Source: Paenarthrobacter sp. JL.01a (GTDB lineage Bacteria > Actinomycetota > Actinomycetes > Actinomycetales > Micrococcaceae). Taken from it: a stretch of 64,000 nt of DNA. This document shows, piece by piece, positions 36,093 to 44,815 of this stretch. The stretch covers positions 496,001 through 560,000 of the forward strand of contig NZ_CP104877.1 of assembly GCF_025452095.1 (NCBI RefSeq). Reading direction: 5' to 3'. Positions within the stretch are counted from its first letter, which is position 1; each line of letters opens with the position of its first letter. The position numbers were made by a program, and so were the translations under genes. Under the pieces are notes generated by a model that worked only from the letters and a program-made list of their open reading frames with translations, made no database searches and had not been told where the DNA came from.

Positions 36093-36659
36093 ATGGATAT
36101 TTCCGAAGTCCGTCAACGCATCGTTGCGACAGCCGATGGGCTCTACAACGCCAAGGGCATCCAGTCCGTGGGCATGGACGAGCTGCGTACGGCCGCCGGT
36201 GTCTCCTTGAAGAAGCTGTACCAGGAATTTCCGTCCAAAAGCAGCATTGTGATGGCCGTACTGGAGCGCCGCCACGAGTCCTGGACCCAGGGGCTGGATG
36301 CAACGGTGAGCCAGGCCGCTGATCCGCGGGCCAAGCTGCTGGCCATTTTCGACTACCTCGCCGGATGGTTTTGCCAGGACTCGTTCCGCGGCTGCGGCTT
36401 CATCAACAGCTTCGCCGAGCTGGGCGCCGTCAGCCCTGAAGTGGCGGACTACGCACGAAAGCACAAGGAATCCTTCCAGGAGTACGTCGCAGGACTTGCG
36501 GCTGAAGCGGGCGCGCCGCGGTATCTGGCGCCGCAGCTTTCGATCCTGGCAGAGGGCGCACAGACGACGGCGGCCATCGCCGGATCGCCCGACGCTGCGG
36601 GACAAGCGCGGGAGGCAGCCGAAGTGCTGATCGATTCCGCTCTGAGTCGCGTTCCGTAA
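36093..36659 (+). CDS. TetR-family repressor
   Basis: A 188-residue repressor. The DNA-binding part is IVATADGLYNAKGIQSVGMDELRTAAGVSLKKLYQEFPSKSSIVMAVL, typical of TetR (helix-turn-helix about 26-46). The ligand domain is helical, with RGCGFINSFAEL near the middle. No ribosome site stands before the ATG, and a -10-like TAGTAT is only about 7 bases upstream, so the mRNA may be leaderless. It most likely represses itself and the divergent hydrolase through the paired palindromes. Confidence 0.9.
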   Translation: MDISEVRQRIVATADGLYNAKGIQSVGMDELRTAAGVSLKKLYQEFPSKSSIVMAVLERRHESWTQGLDATVSQAADPRAKLLAIFDYLAGWFCQDSFRGCGFINSFAELGAVSPEVADYARKHKESFQEYVAGLAAEAGAPRYLAPQLSILAEGAQTTAAIAGSPDAAGQAREAAEVLIDSALSRVP

Positions 36660-36689
36660 CCTAAGTCCCGGCCATGGAAGACTGGAAAC

Positions 36690-37823
36690 ATGTCTTTTCG
36701 TCCCGCAAGGCCGCGCCCTACGTCCACTGCAGGCAGCAGCATCAGCTTGACACCGCCCCGCGAGCAAGCCCGCCACATCGCAATGAGGCTCGACGACGCG
36801 TGGCTGAGGCTGCAGACCCGCCTGGCCATCCGCCGTGGACGGGTGGAAACGGTCATCCCGTACACCGGTTACGGCAGCACGTCCTGGGTGAGGGTCCTGG
36901 CCAGGGTGGTCCGAAGTGATCCCCGGGACGCTGCCGGTCACGCGAACCCCTTGCAGGAGAGCATGCGCGGCTGGCGGAACTTCACCAGCGCCCCGGTGGC
37001 ACATGCGGCCGTGCAGGTCACCATCGCCGGCGCCACCCATGACGTCGTGGCCGACCGTGGAGGCGTGGTGGACGCCCGTATCCCGGTGGCGCTGACGGCT
37101 GGATGGCACACCATTACCTTGAAATCCGGTGGCTCCAGAACGGTAGAGGCTCCCGTGGAAGTAGTGGCCGACGATGCCGACTTCGGAGTCGTGTCCGATA
37201 TTGATGACACCGTGATGGTGACCGCTCTTCCGCGTCCCTTCCTGGCTGCCTGGAACACGTTCGTCCTCAACGAGCACGCCAGGACCCCAACGCCTGGCAT
37301 GGCAGTGCTGTACGAGCGGATTGCACGCACCGCTCCATCTGCCCCGGTCTTGTACCTCTCCACCGGTGCCTGGAATGTTGCTCCTACGTTGTCCCGCTTC
37401 CTGTCCCGCAACCTGTACCCGGCCGGTCCCAAGCTCCTGACCGACTGGGGACCCACTCCCGACCGCTGGTTCCGCAGCGGCCAGGAGCACAAGAGGACAT
37501 CGTTGGAACGCCTCGCTGAGGAATTCCCCAACATCAAATGGCTGCTTGTAGGTGATGACGGGCAGCATGACGAAGCCATCTACTCCGAATTCGCACAGCG
37601 CCACCCCGAAAACGTCCGGGCCATCGCCATTCGCCAGCTCTCCGCCGGTGAAGCTGTCCTGGCAGGTGGCCGGTCCAAGTCCGGTGGACAGCCGACCCCC
37701 GGCGTTCCCTGGATCTACGCCCCCGATGGTGCCGGGATGTCCGCGCAGTTGGAGGAACTGGGCATCATCAGGAACGAGGTCCGCTCCGCCGATGACCCCG
37801 AGGAAGGCGACGTTCTGTCCTGA
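36690..37823 (+). CDS. App1-family (DUF2183) phosphatase
   Basis: A 377-residue protein of the phosphatidate phosphatase App1 type. The second half is a HAD-like catalytic domain with the D-x-D-x-T motif VSDIDDTVMVT at 168-178, LYLSTGAWNVAP (motif II) and KWLLVGDDGQHDEAIY (acidic motif). The N-terminal 150 residues make a beta-rich domain (APVAHAAVQVTIAG). Yeast App1 dephosphorylates phosphatidate and other lipid phosphates; the bacterial substrate is not known. ATG 36690 lies 31 bases after tetR. Confidence 0.83.
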   Translation: MSFRPARPRPTSTAGSSISLTPPREQARHIAMRLDDAWLRLQTRLAIRRGRVETVIPYTGYGSTSWVRVLARVVRSDPRDAAGHANPLQESMRGWRNFTSAPVAHAAVQVTIAGATHDVVADRGGVVDARIPVALTAGWHTITLKSGGSRTVEAPVEVVADDADFGVVSDIDDTVMVTALPRPFLAAWNTFVLNEHARTPTPGMAVLYERIARTAPSAPVLYLSTGAWNVAPTLSRFLSRNLYPAGPKLLTDWGPTPDRWFRSGQEHKRTSLERLAEEFPNIKWLLVGDDGQHDEAIYSEFAQRHPENVRAIAIRQLSAGEAVLAGGRSKSGGQPTPGVPWIYAPDGAGMSAQLEELGIIRNEVRSADDPEEGDVLS

Positions 37824-37833
37824 TCCGGCCGGC

Positions 37834-38928
37834 TTAGCCGGCTGTCGGGATCGGTGTACCCGCTTTACGCGGCGCTCCGACGGAACCCCGCTGGATGAGG
37901 CGCGCCACGAATTCAGGGCTGGGTGCTGCCGATTTGCGTCCTTCGATCTGCCGGATCAAGGCGGCCGCAGCGGCGGCTCCCATGTCATAAACGGGCTGGG
38001 CGATAACCGTAAGCGGCGGCGTGGTCAGGCGGGTCCAGGCGAAGTCGTCGTACATCAGGAACGAGACGTCGCGGGGGATGACCAGCCCGGCTTCCTGGAT
38101 GGCTTCCACCACGCCCAAGGCGATCAGGCCGTCGGAGGCGATGATCGCCGTCGCGCCGTCCGGTCCCGTCAACAGCCCGCGGGTGATCCGCTTTACCGAC
38201 TCACCGTCTCCGGCGTTGAGCCTGACGAGGTCCGTTGGGAAGGGGAGTCCCTCTTCTTCGAAGGCGCGTCGGATGCCCTCCAAACGGTCCGAAATTTGGG
38301 AAGACCCAAGCTTCATCCCTTCCGTGTAGGGGTGGCCCGAGGTCAGGGTGGAGACGAAGGCAATGCGCTGGTGGCCTGCCCGGATCAGGTGCTTGGTGGA
38401 TTCGTAGGAGATGCCACCCATGTCCACCGCGAACGTTTCCGCGTCCAGGCCCTCGGCAGCACGGTCAAGGAGTACCAGCGGCCGTCCGGACTCCTCAACC
38501 TGTTGCAGGTGTGAGGTATCGACGGAGGAAGCAGGGGCGACGATCAACCCGTCCACACGCTTGTCCAGCAGCACCCTGACGGCGTCCACTTCCGCCGCTC
38601 TTTCCTCGTCTGTGTTGATGAGGATGACGTTGAATCCACTCTTTTTTGCGGTGTCTGTGATACCCCGCGTTGCCAGCCCGAAATGGGGGTTCTCGATATC
38701 GCCAACCACCACCCCGATGGTGTTCGATTTGCCGGTGTTCATGCTGCGGGCGAGCTCATTGGGGCGGTACTCAAGTTCTTCGGCGGCAGCCAGAACCCGT
38801 TCGCGGACGTCGTCGCTCACTGCCCCGTAATTGCCCAGGGCGCGGGCCGCCTGCGCTTTGGAAACTTTTGCGGCCTTGGCGACGTCGGCAACCGTCACGT
38901 CCCGCCGTCGGGATCCCTCAGTGCTCAT
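37834..38928 (-). CDS. LacI-family regulator of the divergent uptake/oxidation operon
   Basis: DNA-binding regulator of 364 residues. The HTH is VTVADVAKAAKVSKAQAARALGNYGAVSDDV; the hinge region (YRPNELARSMNTGKSNTIGVVVGDIENPHFG) and the periplasmic-binding-type effector domain follow. The substitution A-Q-A-A in the recognition helix for the usual T-V-S-R predicts a specific operator; two near-palindromes TGAG(T/A)CCGG(T/A)CTCA lie in the gap. The ATG at 38928 has AAAGGTG upstream; a GTG two codons earlier is less well spaced. The effector is probably the compound imported by the operon. Confidence 0.9.
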   Translation of the reverse strand: MSTEGSRRRDVTVADVAKAAKVSKAQAARALGNYGAVSDDVRERVLAAAEELEYRPNELARSMNTGKSNTIGVVVGDIENPHFGLATRGITDTAKKSGFNVILINTDEERAAEVDAVRVLLDKRVDGLIVAPASSVDTSHLQQVEESGRPLVLLDRAAEGLDAETFAVDMGGISYESTKHLIRAGHQRIAFVSTLTSGHPYTEGMKLGSSQISDRLEGIRRAFEEEGLPFPTDLVRLNAGDGESVKRITRGLLTGPDGATAIIASDGLIALGVVEAIQEAGLVIPRDVSFLMYDDFAWTRLTTPPLTVIAQPVYDMGAAAAAALIRQIEGRKSAAPSPEFVARLIQRGSVGAPRKAGTPIPTAG

Positions 38929-38994
38929 TTTCACCTTTCAGGGTGGGTGTTGACGCGGCTTTGTGAGTTCCGCTACATTTCTTATCAATCGATG

Positions 38995-39033
38995 TGAGTC
39001 CGGTCTCAATCCTAGGGGCTGAGACCGGACTCA
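38995..39033. promoter_or_regulatory. Twin LacI operators TGAGTCCGGTCTCA
   Basis: TGAGTCCGGTCTCA (38995-39008) and its reverse complement TGAGACCGGACTCA (39020-39033) form a perfect 14-bp inverted repeat with an 11-base spacer. Each copy is itself nearly palindromic (TGAGnCCGGnCTCA), as expected for LacI dimers, so these are two adjacent operators 25 bp centre to centre in the gap between the LacI gene and the ABC operon. Confidence 0.85.
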
Positions 39034-39109
39034 ACAAGACTCATCATCGAGAAATCACTCTCAGCGGCTCCTGACAGCACCGCTTTCCCTCCCACGATTG
39101 GACAACGCT

Positions 39110-39976
39110 GTGATCAAACTGAACTTCCGCCCTGCAGCCCTCGCAGCAGCAGCCGTGGCGGCACTCCTCGCCCTGTCAGGCTGCGGCGGCGCCTCCGCAA
39201 GCAGCTCGCCCTCAGCCGAGAACCCCTACGGCCTCATCCAACCGGGCACCATTCGCGTTGCCAGCCTGGGCGACTCGAAGCCTTCTACCTTCACCGACGG
39301 CTCCGGGAACTTCACTGGCTTCGATGTTGAACTTTTCAAGGACGTGGCCCACCGTGCCGGCGTGGACAACGTTGTCTTCACCGGCCAGGACTTCTCCGGC
39401 CTTCTGGCCGCCGTGGCCAACGGACAGTTCGACGTCGGCGTGGCCGCCATCGGCATCACGGACAAGCGCAAGGAAACCGTGGACTTCTCCGACGGATACC
39501 TCGCCGGCTATCTGACGGTGATCACCACCAAGGACTCCGGCATCAAAGATGTGGACGGACTCAACGGCAAGCGTCTGGGCGTCGTCCAAGGCACCCTCCA
39601 GGAAGCCTATGCGGTGAAGAACTTCACCTCAGCCCAGCTCGTGCGCTTCCCGGACAACAACACCGCCATCGCGGCCGTCAACAGCGGTTCCGTGGACGCA
39701 CACTTCCTGGACTACGAGGCCGCCAAGGCATACCAGGAGCAATTCGGCTTGGTCAGTGCCGCAGACATCCCCTCTTTTGACGCGCCGGCAGGATTCGCAA
39801 TTGCCAAGAACAAGCCTGCGTTCAAGGACGCCCTGAACAAGGGCCTTGCCGAAGCAATGGAGGACGGTACCTGGAAGAAGCTCTACCAGAAGTGGTTCCC
39901 GGGCTCACCGATGCCCGAGCAGTACCTCCCCAAGGCCGAGCAGACTTCCAGCCCGTCTCCTACGGCCAGTAAGTAA
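39110..39976 (+). CDS. Polar-solute ABC transporter binding lipoprotein (family 3)
   Basis: Receptor of an amino-acid-type importer, 288 residues. The signal peptide ends with ALSGC (Cys25), then a Ser/Ala linker. The family 3 binding fold shows [68 protein letters not shown] (the signature) and [19 protein letters not shown] near the end. Start is GTG 39110; TTG at 39098 is a weaker choice. Members bind polar amino acids, opines or related compounds; the ligand is not predictable here. It leads a five-gene operon under the divergent LacI regulator. Confidence 0.88.
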   Translation: MIKLNFRPAALAAAAVAALLALSGCGGASASSSPSAENPYGLIQPGTIRVASLGDSKPSTFTDGSGNFTGFDVELFKDVAHRAGVDNVVFTGQDFSGLLAAVANGQFDVGVAAIGITDKRKETVDFSDGYLAGYLTVITTKDSGIKDVDGLNGKRLGVVQGTLQEAYAVKNFTSAQLVRFPDNNTAIAAVNSGSVDAHFLDYEAAKAYQEQFGLVSAADIPSFDAPAGFAIAKNKPAFKDALNKGLAEAMEDGTWKKLYQKWFPGSPMPEQYLPKAEQTSSPSPTASK

Positions 39977-40029
39977 GCAGAGCAGCAAGTAAGCCGCCCC
40001 GAACAACAACCAACGTCTGAGAGCACCCA

Positions 40030-40818
40030 ATGGATTGGCTCAATACCATCAGCCGCACGTTCTTCGACTTTGACTCGATGGTCGAAGTACTGCCCCAACT
40101 CCTGGGAGTTGGCCTCCTCAACACCCTCATCATCTCCATCGCAGCAACCATCCTCGGCGTAGTGATGGGCATGGTGGTGGCGGTCATGGGCATCTCCCGC
40201 TCCAAGTGGCTGCGCATCCCGGCGCGGATCTACACGGATCTCTTCCGCGGGCTGCCCGCCATCCTCACCATCCTGCTGATCGGCCAGGGATTTGCCAGGC
40301 TGAGCCAATCGGTTTTCGGCCCCTCGCCCTATCCGCTGGGAATCATTGCGCTGAGCCTCATCGCCAGCGCCTACATCGGAGAAATCTTCCGTGCAGGCAT
40401 CCTCAGCGTGGACAAGGGGCAAGGTGAAGCGTGCAGGGCCCTGGGCATGAGCTACGCCAAGTCCATGGCCCTGGTGGTCGTGCCGCAGGGCGTCCGCCGG
40501 GTGCTCCCAGCGTTGGTGAACCAGTTCATCGCGATCGTCAAGGATTCGTCCCTGGTGTACTTCCTCGGTCTGCTGGTCAGCGAACGCGAGCTCTTCAGGG
40601 TGGGCCAGGACGCCGCAGTATTGTCGGGCAACCTCTCGCCCCTGGTCATGGCAGGCATCTTCTACCTGGTCATCACCGTTCCGCTGACCCACCTGGTCAA
40701 CTACTTCGACAACAAGTTCCGGACCGGCCGCCGTCGTCCTTCGGCCCCCACCAGCGGCCTGAAGGAAGTCAAGGAACTCGATGCGGCGTCGCCGCTCATC
40801 ACCGGGAGCAACACGTGA
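40030..40818 (+). CDS. Polar-solute ABC transporter permease (HisM/GlnP type)
   Basis: Membrane component of 262 residues with about five helices. The opening LLGVGLLNTLIISIAATILGVVMG and the central IYTDLFRGLPAILTIL are typical; the ATPase-coupling loop is AGILSVDKGQGEACRALGMSYAKSM, the EAA motif. One permease gene suggests a homodimer. Its end overlaps the ATPase start. Confidence 0.9.
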   Translation: MDWLNTISRTFFDFDSMVEVLPQLLGVGLLNTLIISIAATILGVVMGMVVAVMGISRSKWLRIPARIYTDLFRGLPAILTILLIGQGFARLSQSVFGPSPYPLGIIALSLIASAYIGEIFRAGILSVDKGQGEACRALGMSYAKSMALVVVPQGVRRVLPALVNQFIAIVKDSSLVYFLGLLVSERELFRVGQDAAVLSGNLSPLVMAGIFYLVITVPLTHLVNYFDNKFRTGRRRPSAPTSGLKEVKELDAASPLITGSNT

Positions 40819-41612
40819 ACCTTACAAGCAGCAGCACCAACGCCAGCAGCACCAGCGCCAGCAAGGCGCCCGACGTCGAAAAGTTCAACGGTTCCAGCCT
40901 GGAACTGCGGAACCTGACCATGGCCTACGGGGACGTAAACGTACTCCGCAACGTCAGCCTCACAGTGGCACCCGGAACCACCACCTGCATCATCGGCCCC
41001 TCCGGTTCGGGCAAGTCCACGCTCCTGCGCGGCGTCAACCGCTTGCACGAACCAAAGAGTGGTGATGTCCTGCTGGCCGGCGAAAGTGCCCTCAAGGTCA
41101 AACCGGATATCCTGCGGGCACGCATCGGCATGGTCTTCCAGCACTTCAACCTTTTCCCGGACCACACCGCCCTGGAAAACGTGGCACTGGCCCTGTGGAG
41201 CGTCAAAGGAATGTCCAAAGCCGAGGCCAGGGAACGGGCCCGGCGCCGCCTTGCCGAGGTCGGTCTCGCTGAGCGCGCCGATCATCGGCCCAGGGACCTT
41301 TCCGGCGGCCAGCAGCAGCGTGTCGCCATCGCACGGGCACTGGCCATGGAACCGGAAGTCATGCTCTTCGATGAAGCCACCAGTGCACTGGACCCGGAAC
41401 TGGTCAAGGGTGTCCTCAACCTCATGGCCGGCCTGGGGCGCCGCGGCATGACCATGCTGGTGGTCACCCACGAGATGGGCTTTGCCAGGAAGGTAGCGGA
41501 CCAGGTGGTGTTCATGGACGAAGGCGAGGTTGTCGAAATAGGCACGCCCACCGAACTCTTCGACAACCCCCGCAGCGAACGCCTGCAGCGCTTCCTTTCG
41601 GAAGTCCTCTGA
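40815..41612 (+). CDS. Polar-solute ABC transporter ATPase (GlnQ type)
   Basis: Energises the importer; 265 residues. Ser/Thr-rich first 25 residues precede the domain; Walker A is GPSGSGKST, signature LSGGQQQRVAIARALAM, Walker B VMLFDEATSALDPEL, and VVTHEMGFARKVADQVVFMDEGE completes the GlnQ/HisP type. Start is a GTG overlapping the permease stop (GTGA), and its own stop overlaps the next ATG (TGATG), so the operon is tightly coupled. Confidence 0.93.
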   Translation: MNLTSSSTNASSTSASKAPDVEKFNGSSLELRNLTMAYGDVNVLRNVSLTVAPGTTTCIIGPSGSGKSTLLRGVNRLHEPKSGDVLLAGESALKVKPDILRARIGMVFQHFNLFPDHTALENVALALWSVKGMSKAEARERARRRLAEVGLAERADHRPRDLSGGQQQRVAIARALAMEPEVMLFDEATSALDPELVKGVLNLMAGLGRRGMTMLVVTHEMGFARKVADQVVFMDEGEVVEIGTPTELFDNPRSERLQRFLSEVL

Positions 41613-42655
41613 TGGGCGCCCTGCCAGCGGCGCCCATCCGGACCGCCGTCGTCGGGTTTGGCGTCTCCGGCAGCGTGTTCCATGCCCCGCTGATCCACGC
41701 CGACCCGGACTATTCGCTGGAGGTCATTGTCACCTCGGACCCCCAACGCCGGACCGAGGCCGCGAGGCTCTATCCGCAAGCAACGATCGTTTCCACGCCT
41801 GGGGAGATGTTCGCGCTTGCCGGCGGGTTGGACCTCGTAGTGCTGGGAACGCCTCCACTGACGCACTTCGACCTGGGCGCCACGGCGATCGCCGACGGCC
41901 TGAACGTTGTGGTGGACAAGCCTTTTGTCACGACGGTTTCGCAGGGTGAGGAGCTGGCTGCCAGGGCGTCCGACGCCGGTGTACAGCTCACGGTCTTCCA
42001 GAACCGCCGGTGGGATGCCGACTTCCTGACGCTCCGGAAGCTGTTGGGCCAAGGGGCATTGGGAGAGGTGCGGACCTTTGAATCCAGGTTTGAATGGTGG
42101 CGGCCCGACGGCTTCGGAAACTGGCGCGATTCCGCCACGCTGGCCGAGGGCGGCGGCCTGCTGCACGACCTCGGTGCCCACCTGATCGATCAAGCCATCC
42201 AGTTGTTCGGCCCTGTGGAGGAGAGCTACGGCGAGACCGCCAACAACGGACCCCATGCTGAGGCCGCAGATACCGAAGCCTTTGTGTCACTGCGCCACAC
42301 GTCCGGAGTCCGGTCACGGTTGTGGATGAACGGAATGGCCGCCCAAGCCGGCCCGCGGTTCCATGTCCTCGGCTCCCAGGCCGCGTACACCAAGTGGGGA
42401 CTCGACGGCCAGGAACCGGCGCTCGCGTCCGGTGTCACGCCGTCGGACGCTTCCTACGGCATCGAACCCCAGGAGTCTTGGGGGCTTCTGGGAGTGGACG
42501 GGGCGGCCACGCCGGTCCCGGCAGAAAAGGGCGACTATCCGCAGTTCTACCGGGAACTTGCAGCCTCGCTGAGCGGCCGCGGCCAACTGCCCGTGCAAGC
42601 GGCCGAAACGCTGGAAACCCTCAGGATCATCGAAAACATTCACGCCTTCGCCTAA
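41612..42655 (+). CDS. Gfo/Idh/MocA-family oxidoreductase
   Basis: NAD(P)-dependent dehydrogenase of 347 residues. Rossmann motif VVGFGVSGSVFHAPLIHAD at the start, the MocA catalytic stretch VVVDKPFVTTVSQGEEL with the conserved K-P, and HDLGAHLIDQAIQLFG (the D/H-x-x-H region). Substrates in this family are sugars, inositols and related hydroxy compounds. As it is coupled to an amino-acid-type importer and followed by a DAO-type oxidase, it may handle a sugar- or opine-like amino compound. It overlaps the ATPase stop by one base. Confidence 0.87.
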   Translation: MGALPAAPIRTAVVGFGVSGSVFHAPLIHADPDYSLEVIVTSDPQRRTEAARLYPQATIVSTPGEMFALAGGLDLVVLGTPPLTHFDLGATAIADGLNVVVDKPFVTTVSQGEELAARASDAGVQLTVFQNRRWDADFLTLRKLLGQGALGEVRTFESRFEWWRPDGFGNWRDSATLAEGGGLLHDLGAHLIDQAIQLFGPVEESYGETANNGPHAEAADTEAFVSLRHTSGVRSRLWMNGMAAQAGPRFHVLGSQAAYTKWGLDGQEPALASGVTPSDASYGIEPQESWGLLGVDGAATPVPAEKGDYPQFYRELAASLSGRGQLPVQAAETLETLRIIENIHAFA

Positions 42656-42692
42656 AGGCGTACACCGCATCAACACATAGAAAGGGAGAACC

Positions 42693-43820
42693 ATGTCCTC
42701 CACCAAGCACGTCGCCGTCATCGGCGGCGGCATCCTGGGCGTCTCCACCGCCGTCCACCTGCTCCGCCAAGGCGCCTCTGTGACCCTCCTGACCGAGCAA
42801 GGCCTCGCCAGCGAAGCCACGGGCCGGTCGTTGTCCTGGCTCAACTCCGCCGGTGAACGCTCCACCCCCTACCACCGGCTGCGGGTGGCCGGCGTGGACC
42901 GGTACCGCACACTCTTCGCCGCCGATCCCGTCCGCGAGTGGCTGCAGTTCGGCGGTGGGCTCATGTGGAACGCCGCCGGAGAAGGCGACGCCACAGTTGC
43001 TCGCCACGCCTACGAAAAATCCATTGGCTACGATTCCAAGCTGTTGGCCCCGGACGAGATTGCCTCAGTTACCCCTGGCATCGACGCCACCGCCGTCCCG
43101 GAAAATGCCATCTTCAACCCGGGCGAAGGCTGGGTCAGCCTCCCGGACCTGGTGAACTTCCTGATGGAGGAATTCCACCACTTGGGCGGCCGGTTGGTAC
43201 TGAATGCGGGCAAGGTCTCGGTAACGGTCGACGGCGGCCCGTCCAGCGGTGGTCGGGCCACCGGCGTCGAAACGGCCAGCGGTGAAACGTACGCCGCAGA
43301 CGCGGTACTGGTTGCCTGCGGTGCCGCAACGCCCGCCGTCGTAAAGCCGCTTGGCGTCGAGATCCCCAACGGTTCTCCGGTTTCGATGCTGGTGGTCACC
43401 AAGCCCGTGGAACACCAGGTGACCGCTGTGATGAACACGCCCCGGGCAGCAGTGCGTCCCAATCCGGGCAACACTTTCGCTCTGGATCACGACTGGTACG
43501 AGGAACACATCACCGAGCACGCCGACGGGTCATTCACCATCCCGGATGACGTGGTCCAGGAATTGGCCGACGAGTCCTCAAAGCTCATCGCCGGCAACCC
43601 CGAGCTCAAGGCGGCATCCTGGAAGATCGGGTACAAGCCCATTCCGGGTGACGGTGAGCCCGTCTTCGGTGAACTCGAGCAGGTGCCTGGCTGCTTCGTC
43701 GCGTTCACGCACTCGGGCGCCACGCTGGGCTTGATCGCCGGTGAACTCCTGTCCGGGGAGATCCTGACGGGGGAAAAGCACCCGATGTTGTCGACGTTCC
43801 GGCCGGGACGGTTCTCCTAG
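42693..43820 (+). CDS. FAD-dependent oxidoreductase, DAO type
   Basis: Flavoenzyme of 375 residues related to D-amino-acid and sarcosine oxidases. The FAD-binding opening is HVAVIGGGILGVSTAVHLLRQG; the mid-sequence ADAVLVACGAATPAVVKPLG and the C-terminal SGATLGLIAGELLSGE are typical of the DAO fold. It has an RBS AAAGGGAG. It is the last gene of the LacI-controlled uptake operon, with a terminator 30 bases later. Likely oxidises a secondary or D-amine taken up by the importer; the substrate is unknown. Confidence 0.87.
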   Translation: MSSTKHVAVIGGGILGVSTAVHLLRQGASVTLLTEQGLASEATGRSLSWLNSAGERSTPYHRLRVAGVDRYRTLFAADPVREWLQFGGGLMWNAAGEGDATVARHAYEKSIGYDSKLLAPDEIASVTPGIDATAVPENAIFNPGEGWVSLPDLVNFLMEEFHHLGGRLVLNAGKVSVTVDGGPSSGGRATGVETASGETYAADAVLVACGAATPAVVKPLGVEIPNGSPVSMLVVTKPVEHQVTAVMNTPRAAVRPNPGNTFALDHDWYEEHITEHADGSFTIPDDVVQELADESSKLIAGNPELKAASWKIGYKPIPGDGEPVFGELEQVPGCFVAFTHSGATLGLIAGELLSGEILTGEKHPMLSTFRPGRFS

Positions 43821-43850
43821 TTCTTCCCGCGGCCTGCACCCCCTAAAAGG

Positions 43851-43906
43851 CCAACGGCCCCGATACGCCATCTGCATAAGCGTGTCGGGGCCGTTGGAGT
43901 TTTTTC
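43851..43906 (+). terminator. Terminator of the uptake/oxidation operon
   Basis: An 18-base stem (43851-43868 with 43880-43897, one A-G mismatch) is followed by TTTTTT at 43901-43906. It also stands 61 bases before the end of the convergent TasA-family gene. Confidence 0.9.
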
Positions 43907-43967
43907 TCGCCGGGCCTGATCGGGCTGGGGGGAAAGGAAACCGATCAGACCCGGCGGGGCTCAGTGG

Positions 43968-44576
43968 TTATTTGGTGGTTTCGGTGCGTTGGGTGCCGGT
44001 GAAGGCGAAGGCGATGGTGGAGGTGGCGCCTTGGAAGGTGTTGTCCGCGGTGGTGGGGAACGCGGTGGTGACTTTGAGGTTGTCGGTCTTGGTCGAGGTC
44101 AGGGAGGTGAGGTTGTTGAGGACCTTGTTCGCTGTGATGACCGGGGCCGAGGCCAGGACGGTGGTTTTGGTGCCGCCGCAGGTGTAGGGGGCGGCCGTAC
44201 CGGTCCAGGCAACACTGCAGTTTTCGATGGTCAGTTGCAGGCCGTTGGTGGTGTCGGTGGTGAGCAGGGACCCGGTGGCTCCGGCGGAGGTGGTGAGGGT
44301 GACGTTGTTCAGGTCGGAGTTGCCGGTGTTGGCCAGGGTGACGAGTTTTTCGACTTTGTCACCGGGGAGCAGTCCTGCGATGGGGACGTTGAGGGTGTTG
44401 GCGGGGCCGGGGGCGCCCAGGGCGATGGTGACGGTGCCTGCGGTGACGGCTTGGGAGGCGGAGGTGGAGGAGGTGAACGCGCCGTAGGTTCCCATGCCGG
44501 CGACGGCGGCTGCGGTGCCGACCAGTGCGACGGAGGCGAGGATTTTGCCGGTGGTGGTTTTGAGGCTGATGGCCAT
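43968..44576 (-). CDS. TasA/CalY-family secreted protein
   Basis: Secreted protein of 202 residues. A signal-peptide-like N-terminus (TTTGKILASVALVGTAAAV) leads to GMGTYGAFTSSTS, the form typical of TasA/camelysin proteins cut by SipW. The mature protein is Thr/Ala-rich, carries LANTGNSDLNNVTLT (as in TasA beta-sheets) and one Cys pair (ENCSVAW and YTCGG). The ATG at 44576 has AGGAAAGGAAC upstream. No signal peptidase lies nearby; the SipW at 18367 may process it. It probably forms extracellular fibres or a surface layer. Confidence 0.83.
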   Translation of the reverse strand: MAISLKTTTGKILASVALVGTAAAVAGMGTYGAFTSSTSASQAVTAGTVTIALGAPGPANTLNVPIAGLLPGDKVEKLVTLANTGNSDLNNVTLTTSAGATGSLLTTDTTNGLQLTIENCSVAWTGTAAPYTCGGTKTTVLASAPVITANKVLNNLTSLTSTKTDNLKVTTAFPTTADNTFQGATSTIAFAFTGTQRTETTK

Positions 44577-44761
44577 GGGGATCAGTGTTCCTTTCCTGTG
44601 GCCACCGTGAGACCGGCCGGCCTGTTGTTCCAGCCTGTGTGGCTGACAGGAATTACTTTGCCGGGCCTGGATCAAGAACAAATCCTGCAAACCCGCAACA
44701 CTTCCTCAGGAAACCCTCAAGAAAACCCCAGCACCATCGGTGGGGGCCGTGCCGATATACG

Positions 44762-44791
44762 TTGATTCAATGTGAATCACAGCTGTAGACT
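44762..44791 (+). promoter_or_regulatory. Promoter with overlapping palindrome before the toxin module
   Basis: TTGATT (44762-44767) and TAGACT (44786-44791), 18 bases apart, fit a housekeeping promoter. The inverted repeat TGATTC-AATGT-GAATCA (44763-44779) covers the -35 box and lies 37 bases before the GTG of the HTH gene: the standard layout of an autorepressed toxin-antitoxin operon. A GAAAGGGGAG ribosome site follows. Confidence 0.72.
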
Positions 44792-44815
44792 GAGTATGTC
44801 GAAAGGGGAGTAGCT

